DNA of 64,000 nucleotides from Bacteroidaceae bacterium. Its GTDB lineage: Bacteria; Bacteroidota; Bacteroidia; Bacteroidales; Bacteroidaceae. The position numbers and the translations under genes are program-made. The stretch is from assembly GCA_017416805.1 (NCBI GenBank), contig JAFQBB010000042.1:1-64000 (forward strand), written 5' to 3'. The notes beneath the pieces were generated by a model. That model had not been told where the DNA came from. It was given only the letters and a program-made list of their open reading frames with translations, and ran no database searches. Positions 8,915-16,946 of the stretch are shown here, in pieces (positions within the stretch are counted from its first letter, which is position 1; each line of letters starts with the position of its first letter).

Positions 8915-8996
8915 TGTAGGGACGCTGCGTGCAGCGTCCGATTCTATATCGGGCATTGCGGATTTGGAGGCGGACGCTGCACGCAGCGTCCCTACA
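8915..8996. repeat. Perfect 25-bp inverted repeat, gcagcgtcc type
   Basis: Arms 8915-8939 and 8972-8996 are exact complements. Each arm is itself nearly palindromic (ggacgctgcgtgcagcgtcc). The 32-base spacer has no coding signal. It probably forms a cruciform-capable interspersed element. Confidence 0.8.
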
Positions 8997-9075
8997 GATC
9001 GCAACAAGAAATATCTGCGCCATCTGCGGATGAAAAATTTATGGTAGCAGTTTTATCGGATGCCAATGAAATTCT

Positions 9076-12000
9076 TTATCTGATCCGTTTCTCTACTTTT
9101 ACCGTGCCATCGGCATACACTTGTCGTTCGAGGACGATGCCTTGGGGAGTACTGACGGCCTGCCCGCACAGGTTGAAGTAGGTAGTGCTGAGCAGAGGAG
9201 CTGTGGAGGGAGTCTGCACTGTTTCTTTGATGCTTGCAGCGTGTCGTTCGGCGGCCAGTCGCAGTTGGGCATGTACGTTGTAGTAGGCCGGCTTGGGCTG
9301 CAGATTACTGTCGTAGAGCAAAGGCTGGTTTTCGCGCCAAGAGTGGTTGTCTGAGATTCCCCATATGAGCATCGAAGGGCAGTTTTCGTTGCGCAGGAAA
9401 ATGCGAGTGATGGCTCCATATTCCTTAGCTTGGAGGTCAAGGAGTGATGCCAGTGACAACTCCTGTCCGGCATCGCCACTCGTAGCTTGTAGCTCGTCAC
9501 TCGTAGCTAATGCAATGTCCAACTCTGTGATGATGCAGTCGAGGCCCAATGTGGCATAACGTTGGATATTCTTCTCCAATTTCAGTGTATCCAGTTCTCC
9601 TGTCGTCAGGTGGCACTGCAGACCGCATCCGTCGATAGGCAGGCCTGCATCTTTCAGGCGTTTCACCAGATTGTAGTAAGCCTCCGTCTTAGTGCTTCCG
9701 GCAAACTCCACACCGTAGTCGTTGATGAATAGTTTGGCTTGCGGGTCGGCTTGGTGTGCCCATACAAAGGCCGAGTCGATAAACTCTTCGCCGATATAGG
9801 TAGCCCAGATGCTGGGGCGCAGTTTGTAGGCCGTCGGGTCGGTACGTACGATGCTTTGGTCGTCGTCCAGCACTTCGTTGCACACGTCCCATTCGCGAAT
9901 CTTTCCTTTGTATTTACCCACTACGTTGAAGATATGGTTCTTCAGGATGTCCAACAGTTGTCGGCGGGTGAAGTTGTGGTTGTTCTTCTTGCCGTCCTGG
10001 CTCACCCATTCGGGTACTTGTGAATGCCAGGCTAACGTGTGTCCACGAACCTCCTGATCGAAACGGTCTGCCACCCACATGATAGCATCAGCCCCTCCGT
10101 AGTTGAAACTGTTTTGGGAGGGTTCTGTGGCATCAAACTTCATCTCGTTCTCTCCTACAATCATGTTGAACTGATTGCCCACGAGGCCCGTTTCGCCATC
10201 ATTTCGGCTACAGTCGTAGCGGTAGCTGGCTCCGGCCACACCGATGTATTTCCCTAATTGTTCGGCATAGGTGCGCAGGGGGGTGTTGTCCGTCAGGTCG
10301 GCAGTCCAGTCATCGTCAGGATATCCTTTGTCTTCTTCCTCTTCGCCACCCTCTTCGTTTCCTTCACCCTGATTGCCGTATGCAAGCGATGTCACCCGTG
10401 CCACCACACTGAATGTATCATCCTCCCCTACCCGTTGTTCCACTTTCCAGGTGTAAGCCTTCGGATAGTTGATGACCAGTTGCCAGTCCGTTCCCACCTT
10501 TTGTGTAGCTGTCAGCAGGGTCAGTTCATCTCCCACGTTGAGGCTTGCATCCTCTGCCAGGGCAATGGTCAACCGGGGCATCTCTTCCGAGTCTTCAAAC
10601 TCCTCTGTCTTGCCGTTGCGGGCAAGGGAACCAGCGATTTCCAGTCGGGCATACTCGTCGGCACTCTTTACGTGGCAGACTATGGTCGCTTCAGGGTGTA
10701 GTGTCATCTTTACGGCCGATGTGGTGGTCTTGTAGTTGGCAAAGTGCAGGGTGCCCGTTGGGGCAATGGTGCCATATACCTCTGTTGGTGCAGCCACAGA
10801 TCCGTTTCCGCTCAGTGTACCTTTGTTGAACACTGTCAGTGTGCCTGCAGAGCCTGTAGAGCCACTCTTTTTCCCTGTCAGCGCAGCTTGTGCATCGTTG
10901 GCAATTACCAGTGTGCCCTCCAGCAGGCGTATGCCGGCATTGATGTCATTGTCGTTGCCCGTGATGCGCAGTCTTCCTGTACCTTCCTTTATCAGCCCTA
11001 TCTTATTGCCGTTCGTAGCCAGAATCTTTCCGGCCAGTTCGCTGTCGGTACCTCGTCCGCCCAGGATGAAGTAAGAGTTGGCTGTGCTGCTCTTGTAATA
11101 TCCGCTCAGGGTGCTGCCCGCTTCGGTGTTCAGTTCACCGATGCGTATGCCGCGTGTGCCGGTCTCTACAGCGATGGTGGCTCCGTTGTGCAGTGTCACC
11201 CGTTTCCCTTCCAGCAGGCTGTTGTAGCGCGAAGCCGCGATGTTGTCCGGTTGGAATGTGCCGCTATGCATCAGCAGGCCGTAAAAGCCACAGCTGCCCA
11301 CCACAGCCTTGTAGGGATAGATGTGTATCTCACCCGTCATGGCATTCCAGTCGGGATATGTGGAACCTTTGCTGGCCTTGGTGCCCAGGTACGAGCGTTC
11401 GCCGCCGGCATAGATGTTCAGTCTGCCCTCGCCTGCCACCTTGCCAGTCCACTCCGAGTAGCGCGAGGTGCGCACGTTTGCCGTCTGTCCGGCAGGGATA
11501 TAGATGTTGTCAGAGATGGTCTTGTACGAGTCTGCCGTGTTGTTTACACAGTAGTCCAATGTTCCGCCGTCATCGGGAGTCACATAGTCGTCCCATTCGC
11601 CCACCAAGGCAATGTCATCAATGTAAAAGTCCGAATTGTTGTGGTGTATGCCTAACCGCAGTTTGTCCGATGTGTTGGTGGCTGATGCCTGTTTCAGTGT
11701 GTAGGTCCGTGTTTGCCACACTCCCGTACTGCCTTGTTCGGGATAGCCTTCGTCGCGATACAGCTCCTCGCTTCCCATGTAAGCGGCAAACTGCTTCCAG
11801 TTGTCGGCATCGCTCGTACTGCGGTAGAGCTTGTAGCGCACCATGGGGTAACGCTCCGTCAGTGCCTTTCCCCGCAAGTCGGTGGGTAGGACGAATTCCG
11901 GGTGGCATCCCCAGTCCTTCAGGGTGATATGAAGCACCTTGTTTTGGGCATTTTTAGGGTCGGCTACCACCTCTGCTTTCGAGGTCACACTGCCTCCATT

Positions 12001-12126
12001 TGTCTGCCACAGCGTCCATGCTGTGCCTATTTCGTACGATTCAAAGTCGCATACGTTCAGTGGTGCAGCATTCACTCCTGCTGCCGTCAGGGCCATCAGG
12101 GCCAAGGTATAGATTTTCTTCTTCAT
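9076..12126 (-). CDS. GH10 endo-1,4-beta-xylanase with N-terminal beta-helix region
   Basis: 1016 residues from the ATG at 12126, where a signal peptide (MKKKIYTLALMALTAAG...) begins; the longer open frame upstream of it is not used. It hydrolyses internal beta-1,4 bonds of xylan. Order: signal peptide, jelly-roll domain (about 22-175), a beta-helical region with autotransporter-like repeats (about 180-570, for example EGTGRLRITGND and LLEGTLVIAND), an acidic linker, a GH10 barrel (about 590-960) with acid/base Glu751 in WDVCNE and nucleophile Glu868 in ITELD, and the C-terminal exported-protein tail. Residues just after the nucleophile strand (about 874-885) are encoded by an interspersed repeat (9477-9510). 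It fits functionally with the GH115 gene at 33717. It has its own promoter. Confidence 0.92.
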   Translation of the reverse strand: MKKKIYTLALMALTAAGVNAAPLNVCDFESYEIGTAWTLWQTNGGSVTSKAEVVADPKNAQNKVLHITLKDWGCHPEFVLPTDLRGKALTERYPMVRYKLYRSTSDADNWKQFAAYMGSEELYRDEGYPEQGSTGVWQTRTYTLKQASATNTSDKLRLGIHHNNSDFYIDDIALVGEWDDYVTPDDGGTLDYCVNNTADSYKTISDNIYIPAGQTANVRTSRYSEWTGKVAGEGRLNIYAGGERSYLGTKASKGSTYPDWNAMTGEIHIYPYKAVVGSCGFYGLLMHSGTFQPDNIAASRYNSLLEGKRVTLHNGATIAVETGTRGIRIGELNTEAGSTLSGYYKSSTANSYFILGGRGTDSELAGKILATNGNKIGLIKEGTGRLRITGNDNDINAGIRLLEGTLVIANDAQAALTGKKSGSTGSAGTLTVFNKGTLSGNGSVAAPTEVYGTIAPTGTLHFANYKTTTSAVKMTLHPEATIVCHVKSADEYARLEIAGSLARNGKTEEFEDSEEMPRLTIALAEDASLNVGDELTLLTATQKVGTDWQLVINYPKAYTWKVEQRVGEDDTFSVVARVTSLAYGNQGEGNEEGGEEEEDKGYPDDDWTADLTDNTPLRTYAEQLGKYIGVAGASYRYDCSRNDGETGLVGNQFNMIVGENEMKFDATEPSQNSFNYGGADAIMWVADRFDQEVRGHTLAWHSQVPEWVSQDGKKNNHNFTRRQLLDILKNHIFNVVGKYKGKIREWDVCNEVLDDDQSIVRTDPTAYKLRPSIWATYIGEEFIDSAFVWAHQADPQAKLFINDYGVEFAGSTKTEAYYNLVKRLKDAGLPIDGCGLQCHLTTGELDTLKLEKNIQRYATLGLDCIITELDIALATSDELQATSGDAGQELSLASLLDLQAKEYGAITRIFLRNENCPSMLIWGISDNHSWRENQPLLYDSNLQPKPAYYNVHAQLRLAAERHAASIKETVQTPSTAPLLSTTYFNLCGQAVSTPQGIVLERQVYADGTVKVEKRIR
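9477..9510. repeat. agctcgtcactcgtagct-family repeat inside the GH10 coding sequence
   Basis: The first 25 bases are identical to 38368-38392, and a close relative is at 29550-29575; both of those lie between genes. Here the repeat is in frame and is translated as LATSDELQATSG. Confidence 0.8.
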
Positions 12127-12150
12127 AAGTCTTTGTATTTTTCTTTGGGG

Positions 12151-12160
12151 GCAAAGGTAA
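12151..12160 (-). promoter_or_regulatory. -7 promoter box of GH10 gene
   Basis: Minus-strand TTACCTTTGC, 25 bases before the ATG at 12126. It supports the shorter start. No clear -33 TTTG. Confidence 0.65.
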
Positions 12161-12234
12161 GGAGAATCTGTCACACACACTTGTTTGTATGTTTCTAAAA
12201 GTTCTCTTTTGGTCCGATTGTCAGTGTGGTGATA

Positions 12235-12267
12235 CTCACCACTCCCCTTCCCCGATGCCCATCTGTT
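12235..12267. repeat. 33-bp copy (A) of the MutS-like gene 3' end
   Basis: Identical to the corresponding 33 bases of the copies at 13596-13649 (B) and 15105-15158 (C). C is the authentic 3' end of the MutS-like gene. Copy A begins within the stop codon of the first DUF4143 ATPase gene. Confidence 0.9.
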
Positions 12268-13453
12268 ACTTCCACAATCTTTCCAAATCCATTTGCAGGA
12301 ATTCGTCAACGGGGAATCCGCCTGAGCCGACAATGATGGTGTGGCGTGGCTGGAAACGTTCGCGGAATAGGGCTATGCCTTTGTTTGTGGTGCGTCGTCC
12401 GCTCTTCACTTCGATGGCAATGCACTGTCCCTGTCGTTCCAACACGTAATCCACTTCGTTGTTGGCCTCGCGCCAATAGTAGAGGCGGTAGCCTACGGCA
12501 TCGGCTTGGTTGATAAGGTGGGTTCCTACGGCTGTTTCCACCCACCGTCCCCATAGTTTGCTGTCGGTAAAAGCCTGTTCGTAGCTTTTTCCGTTCAGTG
12601 CGGAAAGCAGGGCTGAATTATAAACTTGGAATTTGGGGATACTGTTGTATTTTCGTGCTTTGTCAGCGGCATATTTCTGTAGTCCGGCCAGCAGATGGCT
12701 TTCTTTCAGAATCTCTAAATAGTTGCTCAGTGTGGTCACATTGCCGGCATCCTGTAGCTGTTCCAATACTTTGTTGAGCGAGAGTTCTTCACCGGAATAG
12801 GAACAGCCCAGTTCGAAAAGGTTGCGCATCAAGGTGGGTTTATAGATGGTGGCGGTGAGGATGACATCCTTCTCGATGGAGGGAGCTACGATGGCATCCT
12901 GTACGTATTGTCGCCAGCGCTTTTCATTCTTCACCAATGTTGCACCACCGGGGTATCCTCCGAAGTAGATGTATTGGTTGATGTCCCATCCGAAGGCTTC
13001 GTGCATTTCGTTGAAACTCCAGTGGGGCATACGTATCAGTTCGAAGCGTCCCATGAGCGACTCAGTCAGCCCCTTCTTCAGCAACAGGCGCGACGACCCT
13101 AACAGAATCACCTTGATATTGCGGTCGGCAAACGTGTCGCTGTCCCACTCGCGTTTCACCTGTTCGCTCCAGTTCTGTATCTTATGGATTTCGTCAATGA
13201 CCAACAGGTGTTCCGTCTGTTGGCGGAATACCATCTGTTGGCGCACGGCGGCCCACACCTCTCCTATCCACTCCCCATTTTCAGGGGCTATGGCATCTGC
13301 CGTTTCCAGTGTGTAAGGCACGTTGCAGTCCTGTAGCACTTGTTTCACCAAGGTCGATTTGCCTACCTGTCGCGGACCGGCCACCACTTGTATGAACCTT
13401 CTTGGTTCGGCAATCCGCTCGGCCAATGTGTGGTATTGTTCTCTTTTGTACAT
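12266..13453 (-). CDS. AAA-type ATPase with DUF4143 nuclease-like C-terminus (1)
   Basis: 395 residues, cytoplasmic. The N-terminal AAA domain has Walker A GPRQVGKST (26-34) and Walker B LLVIDEIHK (about 88-96). DUF4143 covers about 190-395. It contains D335 and E348-V-K350 in NNEVDY...IAIEVKSG, the D...ExK signature of PD-(D/E)XK-type folds. This family is common in Bacteroidetes and archaea and its cellular role is not established. A TTTG-N19-TACCTTTG promoter lies 24 bases upstream, overlapped by a four-unit 22-bp array. The gene is followed by a copy of the MutS-like gene 3' end. It probably moved here as a cassette. Confidence 0.85.
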   Translation of the reverse strand: MYKREQYHTLAERIAEPRRFIQVVAGPRQVGKSTLVKQVLQDCNVPYTLETADAIAPENGEWIGEVWAAVRQQMVFRQQTEHLLVIDEIHKIQNWSEQVKREWDSDTFADRNIKVILLGSSRLLLKKGLTESLMGRFELIRMPHWSFNEMHEAFGWDINQYIYFGGYPGGATLVKNEKRWRQYVQDAIVAPSIEKDVILTATIYKPTLMRNLFELGCSYSGEELSLNKVLEQLQDAGNVTTLSNYLEILKESHLLAGLQKYAADKARKYNSIPKFQVYNSALLSALNGKSYEQAFTDSKLWGRWVETAVGTHLINQADAVGYRLYYWREANNEVDYVLERQGQCIAIEVKSGRRTTNKGIALFRERFQPRHTIIVGSGGFPVDEFLQMDLERLWK

Positions 13454-13476
13454 ACTATCAGTTCTTTATCCTGCTG

Positions 13477-13507
13477 CAAAGGTAGGATAAATTCTCAAAA
13501 GTACAAA
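13477..13507 (-). promoter_or_regulatory. Promoter of ATPase gene 1
   Basis: Minus-strand -33 TTTG (13504-13507), 19-base spacer, -7 TACCTTTG (13477-13484). The -33 box lies inside the first unit of the 22-bp array. Confidence 0.75.
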
Positions 13508-13576
13508 GAAAAATTCTCAATTCTATTTTCGAAAATTCTCAAAAGTACAAAGAAAAATTCTCAATTCTCCCGTTAG
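13489..13576. repeat. Phased array: four 22-bp units at ATPase 1 promoter
   Basis: AAATTCTCAA begins at 13489, 13511, 13533 and 13555, exactly 22 bp apart. Units 1 and 3 are identical over 22 bp, and units 2 and 4 share their first 14 bases, giving an A-B-A-B pattern. The array overlaps the -33 box, so it is a candidate operator. Confidence 0.85.
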
Positions 13577-13595
13577 AAGTGTTCTATTCTTCCGT

Positions 13596-13649
13596 TTCTC
13601 ACCACTCCCCTTCCCCGATGCCCATCTGTTGCATCAGGAAGCAGGCGTT
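13596..13649. repeat. 54-bp copy (B) of the MutS-like gene 3' end
   Basis: 53 of 54 bases match 15105-15158. Read on the minus strand it still encodes NACFLMQQMGIGEGEW and stop, immediately after the stop of the second DUF4143 ATPase gene. Confidence 0.92.
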
Positions 13650-13653
13650 TTCT

Positions 13654-14952
13654 TTATAAATTGTCCGCTTCGCCTGCAGCATACAAAGGGATGTTTTCCA
13701 TCCATTCTTGATTTATATAAGGACGGAGGCTAGTACGTAATCCTTTCAAGCCAGGATAGAGATTCCGAACAAAATGACTAAGTGACTTGCTCCGTACATT
13801 TTCTTCGGCCTTTACTTCTACGGGAATTATGCGTTCCTCTGTTTGTATGAGGAAATCTATTTCGCATTCGCTGTTGTTATTTGACCAATAATAAATCGGA
13901 ATTTCTTTATACAACAGTTGCTGCAGGACGAATTGTTCAGTGAATGCCCCTTTCCATTCGCGGAATACATTGTCTCCGTTTAACATCTGTGAAGCTGGAA
14001 CACGCGCCAGACATCCCAAAAGTCCTCCATCCAGAAGGAATAGTTTGAATGCAGTCAGATCTTCATAAAAACTCAATGGCATGATGGCTTCCGAGGCACG
14101 GGGAACTTTAGAGACGATACCGGCATCAATCAACCATTGTATGGCCAGTTCGTACTCTTTGGCACGTGCTCCTTTTCGGAGTGCACCGTAAATGAACTTT
14201 TTGTTTTCGCGGCTCAGTTGCGATGGCAAGCTACGCAATACCATCAGGATGCGTTGCACCTCATTGGCTGGTGCATGTTTGCCTATGTCATTCTGGTATC
14301 CGGTCAAGATATGTTGTTGTACAGCACGGACTTCAGCCAAATCGCGATTGGATACGAACTTGGATACGGCCTCGGGCATTCCTCCTACAAAATAGTATTG
14401 GCGTAACAGTTCCTCGTATTGATACGAAAGCGACTGTAGGATATCCCATTGGTGATTCTCGATACATTGGGCTTTGATGTCTTCTCCCAATGCATACAGA
14501 AATTCGATAAATGTGAGCGGCTGGACACGCATTACATCCACTTTGCCTACGGGGAAAGATTCTCCTTGATGGAGGGTTATTCCCAATAGTGAACCAGCCA
14601 CAATTACGTGTTGTTCTGGTGCTTCTTCTTGAAAGTACTTCAAAACTCCCAATCCACGGACTGCTTCTTGCAATTCATCAAATATGATGAGTGTCTCACC
14701 TGGCACAATGCGAATGTTCTTCTGAGCTTGTAGTCGCAACAGGATACGTGCTATGTCGTAATCGTATTCAAAAAGATTTTTTGCCCATGCTTCTCTGTCA
14801 AAATTGACATATACATAATTGCTGTATTCCCGTTTCCCAAATTCTTGCATTAACCATGTCTTTCCCACTTGTCGGGCACCTTCCAGTATGAGAGGTTTAC
14901 GGTGCGGGCTGGCCTTCCATGCTTGCAGATTTCTGTATATTTTTCGTTCCAT
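13654..14952 (-). CDS. AAA-type ATPase with DUF4143 nuclease-like C-terminus (2)
   Basis: 432 residues from the ATG at 14952 (MERKIYRNLQ); an in-frame TTG ten codons earlier is less likely. Walker A GARQVGKTW (about 24-32) and Walker B LIIFDELQEA (about 89-98) define the AAA domain. The DUF4143 part carries ECEIDF...IPVEVKAE, again the D...ExK pattern. It is only distantly similar to its neighbour, so the pair is not a recent duplication of one gene. Upstream lies a 33-34 bp array (15018-15107) that abuts the MutS-like gene. A -7-like TTACTTTGC is at 14979-14987. The biological role is unknown. Confidence 0.85.
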   Translation of the reverse strand: MERKIYRNLQAWKASPHRKPLILEGARQVGKTWLMQEFGKREYSNYVYVNFDREAWAKNLFEYDYDIARILLRLQAQKNIRIVPGETLIIFDELQEAVRGLGVLKYFQEEAPEQHVIVAGSLLGITLHQGESFPVGKVDVMRVQPLTFIEFLYALGEDIKAQCIENHQWDILQSLSYQYEELLRQYYFVGGMPEAVSKFVSNRDLAEVRAVQQHILTGYQNDIGKHAPANEVQRILMVLRSLPSQLSRENKKFIYGALRKGARAKEYELAIQWLIDAGIVSKVPRASEAIMPLSFYEDLTAFKLFLLDGGLLGCLARVPASQMLNGDNVFREWKGAFTEQFVLQQLLYKEIPIYYWSNNNSECEIDFLIQTEERIIPVEVKAEENVRSKSLSHFVRNLYPGLKGLRTSLRPYINQEWMENIPLYAAGEADNL

Positions 14953-15017
14953 TTTCTGTATTGTTTCCAATATGTGACGCAAAGTAAGTGATAATAAATG
15001 GATTATGCAAGTGTTTT

Positions 15018-15107
15018 ACACTTTTTCTGACGAATAAAGACAACTTTCTCTACATTTTCTCTGACGAATAAATGGCATTTTGCTACACTTTTTCTGACGA
15101 ATGATTC
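15018..15107. repeat. Phased array: three 33-34-bp units upstream of ATPase 2
   Basis: Units start at 15018, 15052 and 15085 and share acaytttttctgacgaat. The third unit runs into the stop codon of the MutS-like gene. Within units an 11-bp sub-rhythm is visible. Confidence 0.8.
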
Positions 15108-15158
15108 TCACCACTCCCCTTCCCCGATGCCCATCTGTTGCATCAGGAAACAGGCGTT
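15105..15158. repeat. Copy C: authentic MutS-like 3' end, parent of copies A and B
   Basis: These are the last 17 codons plus stop of the MutS-like gene. The same 54 bases recur at 13596-13649, and the last 33 at 12235-12267. Confidence 0.9.
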
Positions 15159-16196
15159 CATGTTTTGGGCGATGCCCGGGCGCAGGCGGTAGGCGAAGGT
15201 GAGCTGGTCGTTCCGGATGTCGGCCTCGAAGCAGAGGTTGTGTACGTGGGTGGGATAGTGGTCGGCCAGTGTGCCCAAGAGCAGGTCGTGGGTGGCAATG
15301 ATCCCGTTGGCCCGCAGGCGGACAAGCTGCCGGAGCAGTGCCAAGGAGCCTTTCTGCTTGTCCACCGAGTTGGTGCCGCGCAAAATTTCATCGAGTACGA
15401 TGAAGAGCTGTTCGCTCTGCTTCAGGGAGTCGATGATGAGCTTCAACCGCTTCAGTTCGGCAAAGAAGTACGACTCACCATCGCTCAGACTGTCGGCCGT
15501 GCGCAGACTGGTGAGCAGGCGGGCAGGGGTAAACGTCATCTTTGTGCCACAGACGGGCAGTCCCACACAGGCCAGCAGGTAGTTGACCGACACGGTGCGC
15601 AGGTAGGTGCTCTTGCCCGCCATGTTGGCACCGGTGATGACCAGAAAGTCGGGCCGTCCGTCAATCGTTATAGGGTTGGGCACACAGGTGCCGCGCCGCA
15701 TCAGCGGGTGGCTCAAGGCTGTGGCTGTATAGATGAAATTTCCATCGGTCTCCTGTGCATCTGGCCATGTGTAGTCGGGGTGGTGGCGCACAAATAGTGC
15801 CATTGATACATAGGCATCGGCTTGTGCCAACGCATCCATCCAAACGGGGATACGGGCAGAAAATAACCGTTTCCATCGCTCAATTTGGATTATTTGGTGT
15901 ATTTCCCAAAAAAAGAGACCGTTCAGCAGAAAGAGTAGTAAGACGTTGTTACGGCGGTCCAGATTGTCCATCAGTTTGCGTAACTGGTGGATGGCCGATG
16001 AGGCAGATGCTCCCCTCTCCTGCCCCACTCCTTTGGCTATCTGTTGCCATGCTGTTTCGTTTCTCCACGATGCCTGCTCCATCAGTTCCAGAGCAGGAGC
16101 CACCAATGACAAGGTGCGTAAGCGGTGGCTGTACTCCTGCTGCTTGCGGGTGATATGGGTAGTGAAGAGTGATGAGACGATGGTACCCTTATCCAT
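15108..16196 (-). CDS. MutS-family ATPase, apparently N-terminally shortened
   Basis: 362 residues. The MutS domain V ATPase is intact: Walker A GANMAGKST, Walker B IVLDEILRGTNS and the ATHD switch. A hydrophobic stretch LLLFLLNGLFFW lies near residue 85. From memory, Bacteroidetes relatives of this membrane-associated MutS type are about 600 residues, so the first 200 or more seem to be missing. No coding continuation is seen in 16197-16436, which holds only T-rich sequence and three weak 21-22 bp gtttg-spaced repeats. It lacks the MutS mismatch-recognition domains and is unlikely to be the housekeeping mismatch repair protein. Its 3' end has been copied twice downstream. Confidence 0.8.
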   Translation of the reverse strand: MDKGTIVSSLFTTHITRKQQEYSHRLRTLSLVAPALELMEQASWRNETAWQQIAKGVGQERGASASSAIHQLRKLMDNLDRRNNVLLLFLLNGLFFWEIHQIIQIERWKRLFSARIPVWMDALAQADAYVSMALFVRHHPDYTWPDAQETDGNFIYTATALSHPLMRRGTCVPNPITIDGRPDFLVITGANMAGKSTYLRTVSVNYLLACVGLPVCGTKMTFTPARLLTSLRTADSLSDGESYFFAELKRLKLIIDSLKQSEQLFIVLDEILRGTNSVDKQKGSLALLRQLVRLRANGIIATHDLLLGTLADHYPTHVHNLCFEADIRNDQLTFAYRLRPGIAQNMNACFLMQQMGIGEGEW

Positions 16197-16436
16197 TATC
16201 TCTTCTCTCTAAAATCGGTTTGTCTTGCTCTTTTTCTTAGTTTGCTTTGCTCATTTATTGGTTTACTGTTTACAGTTATAACATTCGGCTTTCATTTCCA
16301 TGTTTTCTACTTGCGAAAGTTGAATTATAAAGCAAGAATATGCTTCTTTTTCTTTCGGAGAATAACTATTTTTGCATTTTCTTACTTAAGTTTTCCTTCC
16401 TTTGTACGTATAGAGAGTAAAAGCATTATTTGAAAC

Positions 16437-16946
16437 ATGGACAAAACGACCTTTGAACAGACAGCAGCGCGGCTGCGTCCTCTGGTTCTTCGTATCGGGC
16501 GCGACTTCTTCGGCTCGGCGGACGATGCGGAGGATGTGGCGCAAGAGACGTTGCTACGCCTATGGCAGTACTGCCAGCGGTTGGACGAAGGTCGGAACAT
16601 GGAAGCGCTGGCTGCAAGGGTGGCCAAGAACTGCTGTGTGGATATGCAACGGAGGAGCCGCATTGATACGGTAAGGGAAGGTGAGGAGGTCTTGGTGCTC
16701 AGCCCCGCCTTGATGCCATCGCCGCACGAAGAGTTGGAGCAAAAGGAAGGAGTGGAGGCTCTGGACGAGGCCGTCAATCAGCTGCAGGTGCGCGAGCGAC
16801 AACTCTTTGAGATGCGGCAGCAAGAGGGACTGTCAATTGAAGAGATTGCCCAACAGACGGGCATACCGAAGGCATCAGTGCAGAGCATGATAGCCATGGC
16901 AAGAAAAAAAGTGTTTAACGAAATGAAAAGGAGGATGAACAGATGA
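16437..16946 (+). CDS. ECF-type RNA polymerase sigma factor (system 1)
   Basis: 169 residues. Region 2 (about 10-75) has DAEDVAQETLLRLWQY for core binding and -10 recognition. Region 4 (about 105-165) has the helix-turn-helix SIEEIAQQTGIPKASVQSMI. It directs transcription of envelope genes in response to an exported signal. It overlaps the next gene by 4 bp (ATGA), the usual sigma/anti-sigma arrangement. It is paralogous to the sigma factor at 21096-21614. Confidence 0.9.
   Translation: MDKTTFEQTAARLRPLVLRIGRDFFGSADDAEDVAQETLLRLWQYCQRLDEGRNMEALAARVAKNCCVDMQRRSRIDTVREGEEVLVLSPALMPSPHEELEQKEGVEALDEAVNQLQVRERQLFEMRQQEGLSIEEIAQQTGIPKASVQSMIAMARKKVFNEMKRRMNR

Noticed and set aside
8817-9181. Two open frames of 76 and 103 codons
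   Set aside because: They run through several inverted repeats and into the antisense of the GH10 3' end.
10744-11655. 303-codon open frame on the plus strand
   Set aside because: Antisense to the GH10 gene; a by-product of its codon usage.
12127-12333. Extension of the GH10 gene by 69 codons
   Set aside because: It would run over the promoter box and the MutS-like copy A; the signal peptide begins at 12126.
16218-16282. Three gtttg strings spaced 22 and 21 bp
   Set aside because: Similar spacing to the phased arrays, but the units share too few bases to count.
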